Assembly: GCA_018398815.1 (NCBI GenBank) | Contig: CM031602.1 | Location: forward strand, 99,441,929 to 99,505,928 | Source of the DNA: Conus ventricosus | Taxonomy: Eukaryota; Mollusca; Gastropoda; Neogastropoda; Conidae | Direction: 5' to 3' | Length of the DNA: 64,000 bases | In this document: positions 10,432 to 21,145 of the stretch, one piece after another | Numbering within the stretch: the stretch's first letter is position 1 | Layout: each line of letters starts with the position of its first letter | The notes under the pieces: model-generated | The model's database searches: none | What the model was told of the DNA's origin: nothing | The model's input: the letters and a program-made list of their open reading frames with translations, nothing else | Translations under genes and position numbers: made by a program

Positions 10432-11389
10432 TTGGACAAGTACAAAATATATTATTCTCCTAAAGGGTATTGGAAAGGAAAGGCTGCTATTGAAAAACTG
10501 AGTAAAGCCGCTAGAGTGTCTGAATCAGACGCGAAAGACTGGCTTTCAAAACAGGCAATTTGCAAATATATCTGCCTGCCCCAAAAGAATAATAAGGCTA
10601 GATTTGTTAATTCAGTTCCTAATGACACCCACCAGATGGACTTGCTGTATCTTCCACATGATAAAGTTAGAAGAAAAAAGTTTAAGTATGCTTTGACAGT
10701 TGTTGACATGGCTTCAAGATACAAAGACGCTGAACCTTTAACGGATAAAAGCTCAACTGCTGTGGTTGTGGCTTTACAACAAATATACATGCGAGGCCCA
10801 TTAAAGTATCCAAGGATGATTTTAAGTTGATGATGGAAAAGAGTTTAAAGGTTCTGTAAACCAGCTGTTTTTAAAACATCATGTTACAGTTAGGAGAGGG
10901 ATCCCAGGCAACCATCGATCCCAAGCCCTAGTAGAAAACTTTAATAAGAATCTGGCTGAACGTCTGTTTACTTATCATATCACAGAGAAATTATGGACAG
11001 AGAACGCAACACAGAATGGGTTAGGAGATTGCCATCAGTCTTACGTGCCATGAACAATGAAGAATTTAAAGCAACAGGTCTTAAGCCAGTAAACGCAATT
11101 AAGTTAAAAAAAATTAGCATCACTGAAGATGCGCAGGGGACTCAAAACCTCTTGCCGTTTTGACTAAAAGTAAGATACTTGTATGCTCCTGGAGAGGCAG
11201 AGGGCGATGCTAGAATTAGAGCCACAGACCCTATATGGAGCGTAGATATATATGAAGTTGAAAGATCATGAAAACAACCCTCCTGTATATTATTTAAGAG
11301 ACTCTCTCTTCTAAAAAGCCTGCTCCTAAAGATCCTTTGTTCGTGAAGAGCTGCAAGTTGTCCCGCCAAACACAGTGCATGTTAGTTAA
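10432..11389 (+). pseudogene. rve/DDE integrase, unit C1
   Basis: A helical N-terminus ('YYSPKGYWKGKAAIEKLS') is followed by the rve core: the first Asp in 'TVVDMASRYKDAEP', the second in 'DDGKEF' (~10830, after a frameshift) and the Glu in the 'ENFNKNLAERL' region (~10940). A C-terminal small beta domain contains 'LYAPGEAEGD'. This is the retroviral-type integrase that inserts Polintons. The start codon is TTG where the copies have ATG. Several frameshifts after 10825 inactivate it. The MITE at 11418 follows. Confidence 0.85.
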
Positions 11390-11417
11390 AAAAAAGTATT
11401 TATTTTTATGTACCTGG

Positions 11418-11648
11418 AGAGAATGTAAATATCTTTGTTCACGATCACCAAATCTTATCTAGCACGTAAGCCCCCGTTTCAGTGTGCTAATTGCGTCGAC
11501 TTTTAGAGGTTTTGGGTGTTAATTTTTTTGTGAAACAGGTGTTAATTTTGGTCAAAAGTGACATGAGATGGACGTGATTTGGATGTGAAAAGGGGGTTTT
11601 CGTGCTAGATAACATGGGTGAGCTTGAACGAACATATTTACATTCTCT
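11418..11648. mobile_element. Foldback/MITE-like element 1 (AGAGAA ends)
   Basis: This 231-bp inverted-repeat element starts AGAGAATGTAAATAT and ends ATATTTACATTCTCT. Internally GTGCTAGATAACATGG near the right end mirrors sequence near the left end. The copy at 20360-20584 is about 90% alike, and a more diverged copy is at 27816-28047. Left and right flanks belong to different Polinton units (C1 integrase, C2 beta-rich gene), and I see no target duplication. Confidence 0.75.
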
Positions 11649-11998
11649 ACACCGTTGGCTTAGAATTTAACCCAAAGCTAACAGTCCACTACCTAGACAA
11701 ATGACGATGCTTTTTTCGCTTATTTATTACTCCTAGGGAGGGCGATACTAGTTTGCCAGAACATACGCTAATCAGAGGCATACAAATAAAGGCTGAAAAC
11801 TTGGATGTTCCTCTTAGGCTCAGTATTGCAATTACTAAAAACGGAGATGAAATAATGCCCTTGTATCATCTGACAAGGTTACTGTAATGGTTGACAAAGA
11901 CAACTAACAGTACTCGACTTTTTTTTCATTAAGTTTGTTGATTTTATTGCGTTTTACTCTGTTGATGAAGTGCTGCCAGAAGGATTAATAAAACATTA
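11649..11998 (+). pseudogene. 3' fragment of the beta-rich structural protein, unit C2
   Basis: The fragment starts abruptly after the MITE and matches the C-terminal half of the gene at 23116-23950, with the blocks 'IRGIQIKAENLDVPLRLSIA' and 'VDFIAFYSVDEVLPE'. The N-terminal half, ATPase and capsid genes expected upstream are absent from C2. It is a truncated remnant. Confidence 0.7.
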
Positions 11999-12022
11999 AC
12001 TTAAAAATTATCTTATTTAAAA

Positions 12023-12573
12023 ATGGAGGTTCAACAGTTTAGGTTAGAGCAAATAACTGAACTTCAAAAGGAAATAGAAAGCGACTTGGATAAGTATAGG
12101 GTTACTAGAAAGAAATATGCTAAAGCTTTAAATACTCTTTCTTATGTAATTACTGGCTCATCGGTTGTGGCTAGCGTAAGTGCCGGATCTAGTGTTGCTG
12201 TTTTAGCCACTGGGGTTGGAGCGCCAGCCTCTTTAGCATTAGGAGGTCTAGGTTTAGGTTTAGGCGCCATGTCTATGATTGTAAGTGCTGTTTTAAAAAA
12301 TTAACTCCTAAATTACAAAAGCACACTGCCATTGTAGCCCTAGCATCAGCAAAACTTTGTTCATTAAGATTAAGAATAAGCAAATCATTACAGGATGAAA
12401 ACATTACAGACGAAGAATTTCAGAAGCTTAATGGCTGATGGTGATGATTACAGACGCCAAAATTTGCACTTCAAAAGGAGTGGAGAAAGACTTTTACTTC
12501 GCGACAGGTAGACACTGATGCAATTAAACAGAACATTGAAAAACAAACACATGATCGGTTAAACCCAAAATAG
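12023..12573 (+). pseudogene. Gly/Ala-rich membrane-active protein ('MEVQQF' family), unit C2
   Basis: An open frame runs from 12023 to 12304: a helical charged N-terminus, then a long Ala/Gly/Val/Ser-rich hydrophobic hairpin ('SAGSSVAVLATGVGAPASLA', 'LGGLGLGLGAMSMIVSAVL'). A one-base frameshift follows and the helical C-terminus ('HTAIVALASAKLCSLRLRIS') is readable to a TAG at 12571. The layout is like a small pore-forming or membrane-remodelling protein. That role is inferred from composition only. It is convergent with the integrase. Confidence 0.65.
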
Positions 12574-12618
12574 ACCAAAAAAAAGTTTAACAAAAATAAA
12601 TACTTTTTTTTGTTGTTG

Positions 12619-13598
12619 TTAGCTCACTGTGTTTGGTGGACAACTTGCAGCTCTTCGCGAACAAACGCTCTTTTAGGGGCAGGCTTTTTAGACGCAGTAG
12701 CACCGCTAGACGAGAGGTTTCTCTTAAATAATACACGGGAGGGGTTGTTTTCATGATTCTTTCAACTTCATATACATCTACACTACATATGGGATCTGTA
12801 GCTCTAATTCTAACATCGCCTTCTGCCTCTCCAGGAGCATACAAGTATCTTACTTTTAGTCCAAACGGCAAGAGTTTTTGAGTCCCCTGCGCATCTTCAG
12901 TAATGCTATTTTTTTTAATTTGATTGCGTTCACTGGCTTAAGACCTGTTGCTTTAAATTCTTAGTTGTTCATGGCGTGTAAGACTGCAGGCAATCTCCTA
13001 ACCCATTCTGTGTTGCGCGTTCTGTCCATAATTTCTCTGTGATATTGATAGGTAAACAGGCGTTCGGCTAGATTCTTATTAAAGTTTTCTACTAGGGCTT
13101 GTGATCGATGGCTCCCTGGGATCCCTCTCCTAACTGTAACATGATGTTTTAAAAACAGTTGGTTTACAGAACCTTTAAACTCTTTTCCATCATCAACCTG
13201 AATCATCCTTGGATACTTTAATGGGCTCGCATGTATATTTGTTGTAAAGCCACAGCCACAGCAGTTGAGTTTTTATCTGTTAAAGGTTCAGCGTCTTTGT
13301 ATCTTGAAGCCATGGCAACAAACTGTCAGAGCATACTTAAACTTTTTTCTTCTAAATTGTCATGTGGAAGATACAGCAAGTCCATCTGGTGGGTGTCATT
13401 TGGAACTGAGTTAACAAATCGAGGCCTTATTATTCTTTTTGGAGCAGGCAGGTATATTTGCCAAATCGCCTGTTTTGAAAGCCAGTCTTTCGCATCTGAT
13501 TCAGACACTCTAGCAGCTTTACTTAGTTTTTCAATAGCAGTCTTTCCTTTCCAATACCCCTTAGGAGAATAATATATTTTGTGCTTTGTATTGTCCAT
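12619..13598 (-). pseudogene. rve/DDE integrase, unit C2
   Basis: This starts 'MDNTKHKIYYSPKGYWKGKT' at 13598. The N-terminal domain and start of the core are open to 13326, then frameshifts occur near 13320 and 13240. 'MIQVDDGKEFKGSVNQLFLK' (second Asp) and 'SQALVENFNKNLAERLF' (Glu) are open in 12961-13206. The C-terminal domain is in 12619-12871. All three catalytic acids can be found, but in different frames. Confidence 0.85.
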
Positions 13599-13625
13599 AA
13601 GAAGGACTGTATTTTAATTGGATTT

Positions 13626-14029
13626 TTAAATTGTTTGTGCAAGAATATAGATTGCTCCCATAGCACCCACAATAAAACCAATTTCTGTTATTTTCTGTTC
13701 TTCTGATGGTTAATAAAATCAGACAGGTCTGGCGGTGGTGTTGTTAAAAATTTCTTTCCTGTCACTAAGTAATACTCATTCATTGCCTCATCAACGTCTG
13801 TAAATGTGTGCTCTGCATGTCCCTGTTCTCTTAACTTTTTATTAATAAAGTCTAAGTGAGCAATCCTCCTTTTCTCATAAGCGTCTCTTGCCTTAGCTAA
13901 ATCTTCTATTGCTTTGTTATGACGTTCTCTTTCTTCATCGGACCGCAATTTACTAAAGATATAATTGCTTCCAGAGAAGGCCAAGGCATTAACAATAGCC
14001 CCTCCTACCATCATAACTACTCCCGCCAT
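13626..14029 (-). pseudogene. Coiled-coil/TM protein ('NALAFSGSNY' family), unit C2
   Basis: The frame is open from the Met at 14029 for about 110 codons: 'MAGVVMMVGGAIVNALAFSG' hydrophobic N-terminus, a charged coiled-coil middle, then 'HTFTDVDEAMNEYYLVTGKK'. A frameshift near 13705 separates the last ~25 codons, which encode the C-terminal membrane helix. It is 27 bp from the integrase on the same strand. Confidence 0.7.
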
Positions 14030-14067
14030 CTTTTTATAAATCAATATTTTCTTATGAATTAATCTTT

Positions 14068-14294
14068 CTATGAACTAATATTTTCTGGGATAATCCCCTG
14101 CGTAACAAGAAAGTCTTTTGACGCAATCCCTGCAGTGATTACAACTATAACCTTAACAACGTCCTCAATGTCTAACCTTCCTATATCCGCCGGTTTCATT
14201 CTAAACATGTTTTTGCTAACACGCTATAGCCTATACTAAGACCGCTAATCACAGCAGAGTGGTAAATCGTATTGATAATCTTTTTTTCATTCAT
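14068..14294 (-). pseudogene. Small hydrophobic ~75-aa protein, unit C2
   Basis: This is a copy of the gene at 9734, starting 'MNEKKIINTIYHSAVISG'. A one-base deletion near 14220 shifts the frame; the C-terminus ('SKDFLVTQGIIPENIS') is readable to the stop at 14068. It is nested in the same gene string as the flanking small genes. Confidence 0.6.
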
Positions 14295-14311
14295 CTTTTT
14301 ATTAACTAAAA

Positions 14312-14531
14312 AAATAATTAAAATAATCATAATACGAAAGGTTGTCTATGTGCTTTTTAATCAGATAATCTTTTGTTGTTAAAGCTAAAAATAAGGTTGC
14401 AACTAGTGTTGGCGAATCTTCTATCTTCCCCATGTTGGGTGGTTTTTATTCCTAACAAACATTTTTGCAAGGGTTGAATAAACTATAACACCAACGATAG
14501 GCACTGCATAATTAACCAGCGTTAAGCTCAT
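14312..14531 (-). pseudogene. Small hydrophobic protein, unit C2 (copy of 9500 gene)
   Basis: This starts at 14531, head-to-head with the ~140-aa gene at 14572 (40-bp spacer), as in C1, C3, C4 and D. Frame changes occur near 14445 and 14380. It keeps the 'KIEDS.TLVATLF' and 'YYDYFNYFF' blocks. Confidence 0.55.
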
Positions 14532-14571
14532 GGTTTTAAAAGTATTATATTATTTTTTATTGCTTTTTAAA

Positions 14572-15084
14572 ATGGATTGTGACGAACTATTAAAATGTGA
14601 GGAGCAAGCAGACTACTCCGTAGACCACTGCCATAAAGAAAGATTATACTCTCTGGCTGCTTGTGGAAAAACTAAACAGTATTTAGGTGTTGAACTAAGT
14701 ATTGAACAGATTCAGCAATTGCCGACATCAGACGTTGAGAAGTACTACGCTAGGTACGAAGCACAGCTAGGGTCAAAAATGGTTAGATCGGTAGGTCAGA
14801 CAATGATTAGTTTATATGCTAAGTTAGTAAGTAAGATGGCGCCAGTTGATTCAGAAGAAGATTTAAAATACGACGTATCACAAGATCCGGTTTTAAACAA
14901 GTCCCTAGAAACTCTCGCATGTGACATGTACTACAGATTTGGAACTATGCTATGCCCATTCATCATGGGATCAATTACTTTAATCGTATTAATTTTGATC
15001 AAATTAAATTTAATCGCAATAAAAAAAATGAGCGAGAAGAAGACGCTACAGGACAATCCGCAGAGCAGAATGCGCCACAAGTGA
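14572..15084 (+). CDS. ~140-aa Polinton protein with C-terminal extension, unit C2
   Basis: The ORF is open from 'MDCDELLKCEEQADYSVDHC' at 14572. It includes 'ACGKTKQYLGVELSIEQIQQ' and 'VRSVGQTMISLYAKLV' and passes 'CPFIMG' without a stop, running on to 15084 into the region of the proline/TM gene. In lineage D the equivalent gene stops at this point. The extension here is out of frame with the proline/TM gene, whereas in C4 the two are in one frame. Function is unknown. Confidence 0.6.
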   Translation: MDCDELLKCEEQADYSVDHCHKERLYSLAACGKTKQYLGVELSIEQIQQLPTSDVEKYYARYEAQLGSKMVRSVGQTMISLYAKLVSKMAPVDSEEDLKYDVSQDPVLNKSLETLACDMYYRFGTMLCPFIMGSITLIVLILIKLNLIAIKKMSEKKTLQDNPQSRMRHK

Positions 15085-15499
15085 ATGTACCACAGGTGAA
15101 TGCGCCACAAGTGAATGTACCACAAGTGAGTAGTGTTACTAAAACTAAAAATCCTGGACGTACTGAGGCTGGCGTAAACTAGCTGAATGGAACAGACTGC
15201 AAAAAGCAAACCAATCAACAAAACACAAATTATTAGATAGTAATACAACATCACCACCAGCACCAACACCCCAATTAACAAAAACACAACCACAAACAAA
15301 CGATAAGATATATTATTATGTATTGGCTGCTGTTGTTGTTGGTGGGGGAGTTTTAGCATACAAATGTCTAACGCCATACTTAGCAGCAAAGTTACAAGCC
15401 CCCACAAAGCCAGTTAAAGAAGAAGAGTCAGCTTCTGCAAAAAATGAGCAACCTCCTGTTGTAGACCCATTTTCTATGGAATATTTTTTTAAGAACTAG
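15028..15499 (+). pseudogene. Proline/Gln-rich single-TM protein, unit C2
   Basis: Repeated 'VNVPQV' units are readable in 15050-15130, then 'NPGRTEAG', a linker, a Gly/Val-rich TM helix ('YYYVLAAVVVGGGVLAYK') and the tail 'PPVVDPFSMEYFFKN' ending in TAG at 15497. The nearest ATG (15028) is in a different frame from the VNVPQ repeats, so either the start lies upstream, fused to the preceding gene, or a frameshift has occurred. Confidence 0.6.
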
Positions 15500-15750
15500 A
15501 TAAAGTACAAGTTAAGAACTAGATAAGTACAAGTTAAGAACTAAATAAGTACAAGTTAAGAACTAAATAAGTACAAGTTAAGAACTAAATAAAGTACAAG
15601 TTAAGTTAGTTATAGAAAGTACTTTTTAAGTTAAGTGCAAGTAAATTACAAGTAAAGTACAAAAAATAAGTTATTTTTTTAAATTCTTGTTAGGTTCTTA
15701 AATAAGTACTAGTTAAGTTCTTAAGTTAAGTACAGGCCAAGTCAGTCAAG
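15500..15750. repeat. AT-rich TAAG/CTTA array (C2)
   Basis: Tandem units of about 20 bp (GTACAAGTTAAGAACTAAATA) in 15500-15605 grade into irregular TTAAG/ACTAGT words up to the polymerase stop. The region lies between convergent 3' ends and contains no gene. Confidence 0.8.
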
Positions 15751-18700
15751 TTAATCTTTTAAAGTTCTCCAATGTCCTACAGCATATGAAAACTCAGGAT
15801 TGACGTAAGTTCTCTTGTTATTGTTAGAGACTAGTGATTTCTTGTTAACAGCAGTTGTGTTTACTTGATGAAGAGTAGAGCGCAGATTAACATTTGTGTG
15901 ATGAAATACTTTGTTCTCAAAGAGAGCTTGCTTGTAATTATCGTGAGATATATATTTTTTGACAACTTCTTTACTTATGCCCTTAGCTTTTTTCATTACA
16001 GAAGTCTGGCTAGCAACGCTATACATATTCGACCGCAACCCAACATATTCTTTTATAACTGTCCCATTAAGCTCATCCTTCATCTTTCCAATTACTTTCT
16101 TGTTAACAGTTGAATGTAAAGGCGAATCTTTTGGATAGTCGCATGTGTCGTACACCCATCAGTTCCTTTAGCCACTTCTGTTTCTAAATCCTTATAGAAG
16201 TCTTCTGTTGGGACGTCTAGAATAAAAGAGTCAGTGTCTGTGTAAAGGACTCTTGCTTCTGGGTACACCGGTTTAAAGTAGTCGTACAGAAATTCTAACA
16301 TTATATAACTTTGACAACTCTAATACAGTAAAGCCGATAAACACCGGCTTGTCTAGCTTAACACCTTTGTCTTCATCATAATACCAACCAAGCTGTCGTT
16401 AAATCTTCTAAAGTCTTGATAGTTATGCTTAGAGGCAAACTTAATTGCTTGGTTTTCTTTTGTAACTAATTTCACATCTTTACGTTTGTGTGGATTTTCC
16501 ATAGTTTTACCAAAACAGCTGTTGTTCATCAGTTTAAAGAAGTCTTTTTTCTGAAGCGTCAGTGGCTTGGGTTCTAAGATCAGTATTCTTCTTGATGTAT
16601 GGCCTCATAAAGGGCTCTTGGTCAAAAGCAATGATTCTGTGAACGGCAGTCAGTTTCAGCCCGTGTCTTAGGTAAAACTGTAACAGTCTGTAATGACAGA
16701 CATATTTAGTTTTGTGGCGAAGATTGGGAACAAGTTTAGGCGGTTCGATAGGACTCATCTTTAAGCTTTCTGCGGCCAGAGGATAATCGTTGTGGAGATC
16801 GTGTAATTTTTAGGATATTCTAAGTCTACCTCCAAGATTAGTCCTGCTGGATTATCAGGCGTAAGCTGTGACAACATGCCTAACACAGTGTTAACTTCAT
16901 GAGGCCCTTGTATCATTTTAAAGTTTCTCAGTGGGAGCGGTTGGCTCATGGCCCATCCATACAGATTGTTGGCGTCTAAGTACATTAAATAGTTGGATGG
17001 TTTAGTTGGGTCATAGTCGTCTAAATATTTGTTGTTAGCTTTGCAGTAAGGATGTGAGGCCATGCTAATACCTCCCTTAGACCATCTTCAATCATCTGAA
17101 GTGTGGGCAGATCAGATATTAAGTCAATCTGGATGTTTGTAGACTTCAAGAATGCATCCCAAGAAAGACCAGGAGCAGAGATGTAATGTGATGAGTCTAA
17201 GCTGTAATGTTTCATGCATGTAGTTCTGTAATTCTGAAAGACGTCTGCCAATAAACACACGTCAGCCATCAAGTATTTATCATGATAATCGCCCATTGTT
17301 TCACAGTGTAATTCTGTCCAGGCTTTCTGAGCGTATTCATATTCAGAGTCAGTTATGTCCTTTCCTCTAAGCTTAGAAAAGAAAGCACCTTTAGGAGGAA
17401 GTGAGTCTTCGTCAAAACTTTCCCACGAGTCCATGTATTCATAAGGATAAACACCTTTACGCACCAAAGATGGATCAAAATATTGTTTAGTGATTGGAAA
17501 GTCTTGTAGAGATCCTGCTAACTTATCCAAACTCCCCATCAGATGTTGGGCAGAGTCATAAAAGGATAAACAGTCAAGAGTAAAAGTCATATACTTTTCT
17601 GAAGACTGTGCAATGCAGGTAACCCTCTTATATTCAGAGGTCACTGCTTGCATGATAAAATGAGAATCGTAGCCTCGTAAGTTATGAAAGAAGATAGGCA
17701 GTTTCCATTTTTTGGGGTCAACCTTAAGTTGAAGATTACAATTGTTGTGCGCAGCCCCTCTAAACTTTCCAGTAATGTGATCGTGGTCTCTTACTGTGTC
17801 ACCTAATAATTCTCTGTTACATATCCAACAGTGTGTAGATGAGTCATAACGTTCTTGGTCTTCAGGAGTCATAACAATGTCTGAAAGATTTAGTTGGTTG
17901 GATAACTGATTACGAAGTTGTTTCATCTGCTCTAAAAATCTACTAGCTGCGTTCGGGCTTCTATAAATCTCTGGACGTGTGTGTTCCCCATCTGACCTAA
18001 CAACAATAAACGCATAAGAACAGATCTGATGGTGGGTTAATAAGGTTGTTTTTTTGTTCTTGCTGTTGTGGGCCATAGTAACTGCGGTAAGAGCGATTCA
18101 AAGTCAGCATAAACCACGTATAGGCTCATCTGCATTTTGTGTACATTCTTAAAACTAATTTTAGACCCTGGTAGAGGTGTAAGGAGTTTAGTTCTACAGT
18201 CTACAATACTTTTACAACGATCCTTATGTTTAGCAGCTTCTTCTATAGTAGAAATTCTGAGCAAACCCCTTCTACAAATATCTTTCTTGGAATGATTCTT
18301 TGATGTAAAACCCATAAGTCTGCTTATTGTTCTGATTAATACATAATGACTCTTTGTACTATCTTTAAACAGGATCAAGTCTACATGCTTGTCAAGTGGT
18401 TCGCCTCAAGTAGGAGAGTTGGGAGAAAGCCTTAGAGGCACTAGATTAGCTTTTACAGACCATGTATATACGTTTACGGTAATTGGTTTGTTTTGCTCTT
18501 CAAACTGAGATATACTTTCTATACTCACTGGGAAGGTTATGTTATCAAAGTTCAGCTCTTGCTTATATGCTTCATAATTAGAAACTCTGTTCGCATGATT
18601 TTTGACAGGATGTAAGTGCGCTTAAACACACCACATAAAACACATGTTGTCAGAATTATGTATGTTTAAGACTGCTCGTTTTAACTCTAACTCTTTTGGA

Positions 18701-19149
18701 AGAGGAAGGTAAGATTTACCAACTATAGGATAGAACTTTGTTTGTCTTAATCTTATTTCGAGGACTGTCCCTTCAGACCAGCCAGAACCCCTTAACTTTG
18801 CCTCCTCACTTGGATGGTTAAACTGTGTAAGCATGTAGTCAGCCCAGTTAGTGTTAAAGTCGTGATAGCTGATTACTTCTTTCTGCCTTGTTGAAACCCA
18901 GACTGGCATGTTAGTATCATCAGGCGTTATATAATCAATCAGATCGGCCAACAACACTTTTACTGGCGGCTCGTGTTGAAGAGACTCTGGGATTTTAGAG
19001 ATAACATGTGCTACGCTTTCATGAACATTTGTGGGGTTAATAATGTCCATGGCAGTCTCACTAAACATATTGCTTAATTTTTTATCACTGCTAAATATTT
19101 CTTCCATCGCATATAGTTTTCCATCCTCAAATTTACTTGTGGTCGTCAT
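15751..19149 (-). pseudogene. Protein-primed family B DNA polymerase, unit C2 (full-length but frameshifted)
   Basis: This is the most complete polymerase, ~1,130 codons from 'MTTTSKFEDGKLYAMEEIF' at 19149 to TAA at 15751. In order: an N-terminal domain with 'ESVAHVISKIPESL' that also exists as separate small genes; ExoI 'YVVYADFESLL' (~18110); an endonuclease-VII-like insert with CxxC, 'RDHDHITGKFRGAAHNNCN' (~17760); ExoII 'FHNLRGYDSHF' (~17680); ExoIII 'LMADVCLLADVFQNYR' (~17260); motif A 'DANNLYGWAM' (~16965); motif B '[11 protein letters not shown]' (~16510); motif C 'YTDTDSF' (~16235). Breaks occur near 18400, 18060, 17050, 16765, 16530, 16300 and 16140. Confidence 0.93.
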
Positions 19150-19215
19150 TTTTAAAGCACAATATTTACGTAAATCAAAAAAAAAATGTATATAAAAGTA
19201 AGTAAAACAGACTTT

Positions 19216-19479
19216 TTATTCTTCACCTAAGCGTTGCAACACTTCAAGACATGTTAACCTTACAATAACGCCTGCTAATGTTTTAGCTTTTTCTGAATCA
19301 CTACAGTCAATGTTCATCACTTCAATTGCTTCGTCAAATAGTTCACTATGATCTTTTATTATATTGTCTACATCATTCTCAAAACCAAATTCACTAAAAT
19401 CAATGTTTAATACTTTCATTGCTTCGTCAAATAGTTCATTACAATTCTTTAAATCAGATTCACTGAGTTCGGCAGCCAT
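19216..19479 (-). CDS. Acidic 87-aa protein with internal duplication
   Basis: An intact ORF starts 'MAAELSESDLKNCNELFDEA', 67 bp upstream of the polymerase start and on its strand. Two halves repeat: 'LFDEAMKVLNIDFSE' and 'LFDEAIEVMNIDCSDSE'. The C-terminus is helical ('RLTCLEVLQRLGEE'). A broken copy lies at 56444-57124, and only its first codons remain at 30221. Strong acidity and size suggest a regulatory or DNA-mimic-like protein, but no known family is recognised. Confidence 0.65.
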   Translation of the reverse strand: MAAELSESDLKNCNELFDEAMKVLNIDFSEFGFENDVDNIIKDHSELFDEAIEVMNIDCSDSEKAKTLAGVIVRLTCLEVLQRLGEE

Positions 19480-19515
19480 TTTTTAATCTAAAATAAATAA
19501 AAAATAATTGTAAAT

Positions 19516-19838
19516 TCAACTGTTATTTATAGTCTTTTCTAATCGTAAAACCTAATCTTCATTAAAGTAAATAGTTACTCCTTCAGGGCTGGTAGAAAAA
19601 GCCAAATCAACATCTTTAGAAGCCATATAATCAACTAAAACGGCAAACAACTTTATAGCCGGTTGGGGCAAGAATCTGGTATTTCACTGATGACCTTCTT
19701 CACGCTTTCTCGTATTTTTATGTGATTAAAAAGATCAGTAATTGATTTTTCAAACCTGCTCCTTAACTCTTCTCTATCAGCCTTCCAATTCAACTTGTAA
19801 AGTATATTAGTAAGCTTTCTAACTTCTTCGGGCTTCAT
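19516..19838 (-). pseudogene. Small protein resembling the polymerase N-terminal domain, copy 1
   Basis: The start is at 19838 ('MKPEEVRKLTNILYKLNWKA'). The frame is open to 19653, then a one-base shift leads into 'SPEGVTIYFNED' and the end at 19516. It aligns with the intact copies at 29857 and 57161. The core 'ESVKKVISEIPDS..P..KLFA.L.D' matches 'ESVAHVISKIPES...VKVLLADLID' at the polymerase N-terminus. Confidence 0.6.
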
Positions 19839-19898
19839 TTTTAAACCAGAATAAAATTATAAATTAAAAAAAATAAGTAATCAGTTTCTCTTGTAAAT

Positions 19899-20225
19899 TC
19901 AACTGTTATTTATAGTCTTTTCTAATCGTAAAACCTGATTTTCATTAAGCGAATAGCTACTCCTTCAGGGGTGGTAGAAACAGTCAGATTAACATCTTCA
20001 GGAGCCATATTATCAACTAATATAGCAAACAGCTTTATAACTGGTTGAGGCAAGAATCTGGTATTTTGCCGATGACCTGTTTCACGCTTTCTCGCATGTC
20101 TATTCGATTAAAAAGATCAGTAATTAATTCTTCAAACCTGTTCTTTAACTGATCTTTATCGCCCTCCCTCTCCCAATCCAACTCGTAAAGTATATTAATA
20201 AGATCTGTAGCTACTTCGCCTTCAT
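19899..20225 (-). pseudogene. Small protein resembling the polymerase N-terminal domain, copy 2
   Basis: This tandem paralogue follows copy 1 after 60 bp. Loss of a base at the third codon and another break near 20048 disrupt it. It keeps 'RFEELITDLFNRIDMRESVK' and 'LFAILVDNMAPEDVNLTVST'. The tandem duplication is seen only in C2; C4 and C5 each have one copy. Confidence 0.6.
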
Positions 20226-20359
20226 TTTTTAAACATAATAAACACGACAATTAAAAACATTAAGTAATCAGTTTCTCTTGTTTTGCGCAAGAATCAGAAG
20301 AAGTTTATGTGTTTCAGCCAGCCAAGCCATATACATTTTAGTTGATTTTATGTGTCTGG
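20226..20359. other. Spacer between unit C2 end and MITE 2
   Basis: These 134 bp hold no gene. The first ~45 bp resemble sequence upstream of the other small N-domain genes (29808-29856, 57485-57525). The rest matches nothing else in the window apart from a TTTTATGTNNCTGG motif just before the MITE, shared with MITE 1. Confidence 0.5.
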
Positions 20360-20584
20360 AGAGAATGTAAATATCTTTGTTCATGATCACCAATCCTATT
20401 CTACACGGAAACACCCGTTTCAATGTACTGATTACGTCATATTTTTGAGGTGTTAATTTTTTGTGTGAAACAGGTGTTAATTATGGCCAAAACTGATATA
20501 AGATGGACGTGATTTGTATGTGAAAAAGGGGGTTTTCGTGCAGAATAACATGGGTGGTCTTGAACGAACATATTTACATTCTCT
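20360..20584. mobile_element. Foldback/MITE-like element 2 (AGAGAA ends)
   Basis: This is a 225-bp copy of the element at 11418, with the same AGAGAATGTAAATAT start and ATATTTACATTCTCT end. It lies exactly between the end of unit C2 and the truncated structural gene that opens unit C3. Confidence 0.75.
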
Positions 20585-21109
20585 TCAATTGTTTTTTAAC
20601 TGCGTCTCCTCATTAAAACTCGTTTCAATTTCTGCTATTAGTTCATCTGCTGTTCGATTTAATTCTTGAAGAGGTATGTTTTGTATTTTAGATTGTGTTG
20701 GCAACTCTTGTCCCAAGTTCTGTAAAAGACTAACAGCCTCAGACCTTAAATTGTCAATAAAGTTTAATTGCCTTTGGTCAACAGCAGGGAGATCTTAAGA
20801 ATTGTGGCCCTACTTAAAAACTGGGTTGGGTCTGGTTTTGAAGTAAGCCTCACACGCTTTCCTTTACTGGTTCTTACATACAAATGATTTTTTTTATCTG
20901 TTGAAAAATCAGAAACCCTAAGTGCTCCTGGCTGCTCTCGTCCCATATGGCTATATAATGATTCAATTCTATCTAGCAATCGTATTTGGCTTAACCCTAC
21001 TCCTTGACCTGCTTCTGCTCCTTCAAACTCTTCTTGCAATGAGGGACCTAATTCTGTTTCATCTTCTTCTTCTCCCAACAGGATCAATTGGGTCAAAATC
21101 TTCATCCAT
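20585..21109 (-). pseudogene. Acidic/coiled-coil virion-block protein, unit C3 (3'-truncated)
   Basis: The start at 21109 reads 'MDEDFDPIDPVG', then a frameshift. A frame runs to 20800 with 'ELGPSLQEEFE', 'IESLYSHMG' and 'KKNHLYVRTSKGKRVRL', and a further frame contains 'LQNLGQELPTQSKIQNI' before the MITE cuts it. It matches two consecutive A2 genes (46459 small acidic gene, 46761 coiled-coil gene), so it may be fused here. It is divergent from the capsid gene across 36 bp. Confidence 0.55.
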
Positions 21110-21145
21110 ATTTTTTTATTTATATTCTTTTTTGTTTTATAAAAA

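Noticed and set aside
18885..18905. Further hammerhead-like TCATCAG word on the plus strand
   Set aside because: It lies in polymerase coding sequence ('TPDDTN') with no GAAA box or pairing stem II nearby.
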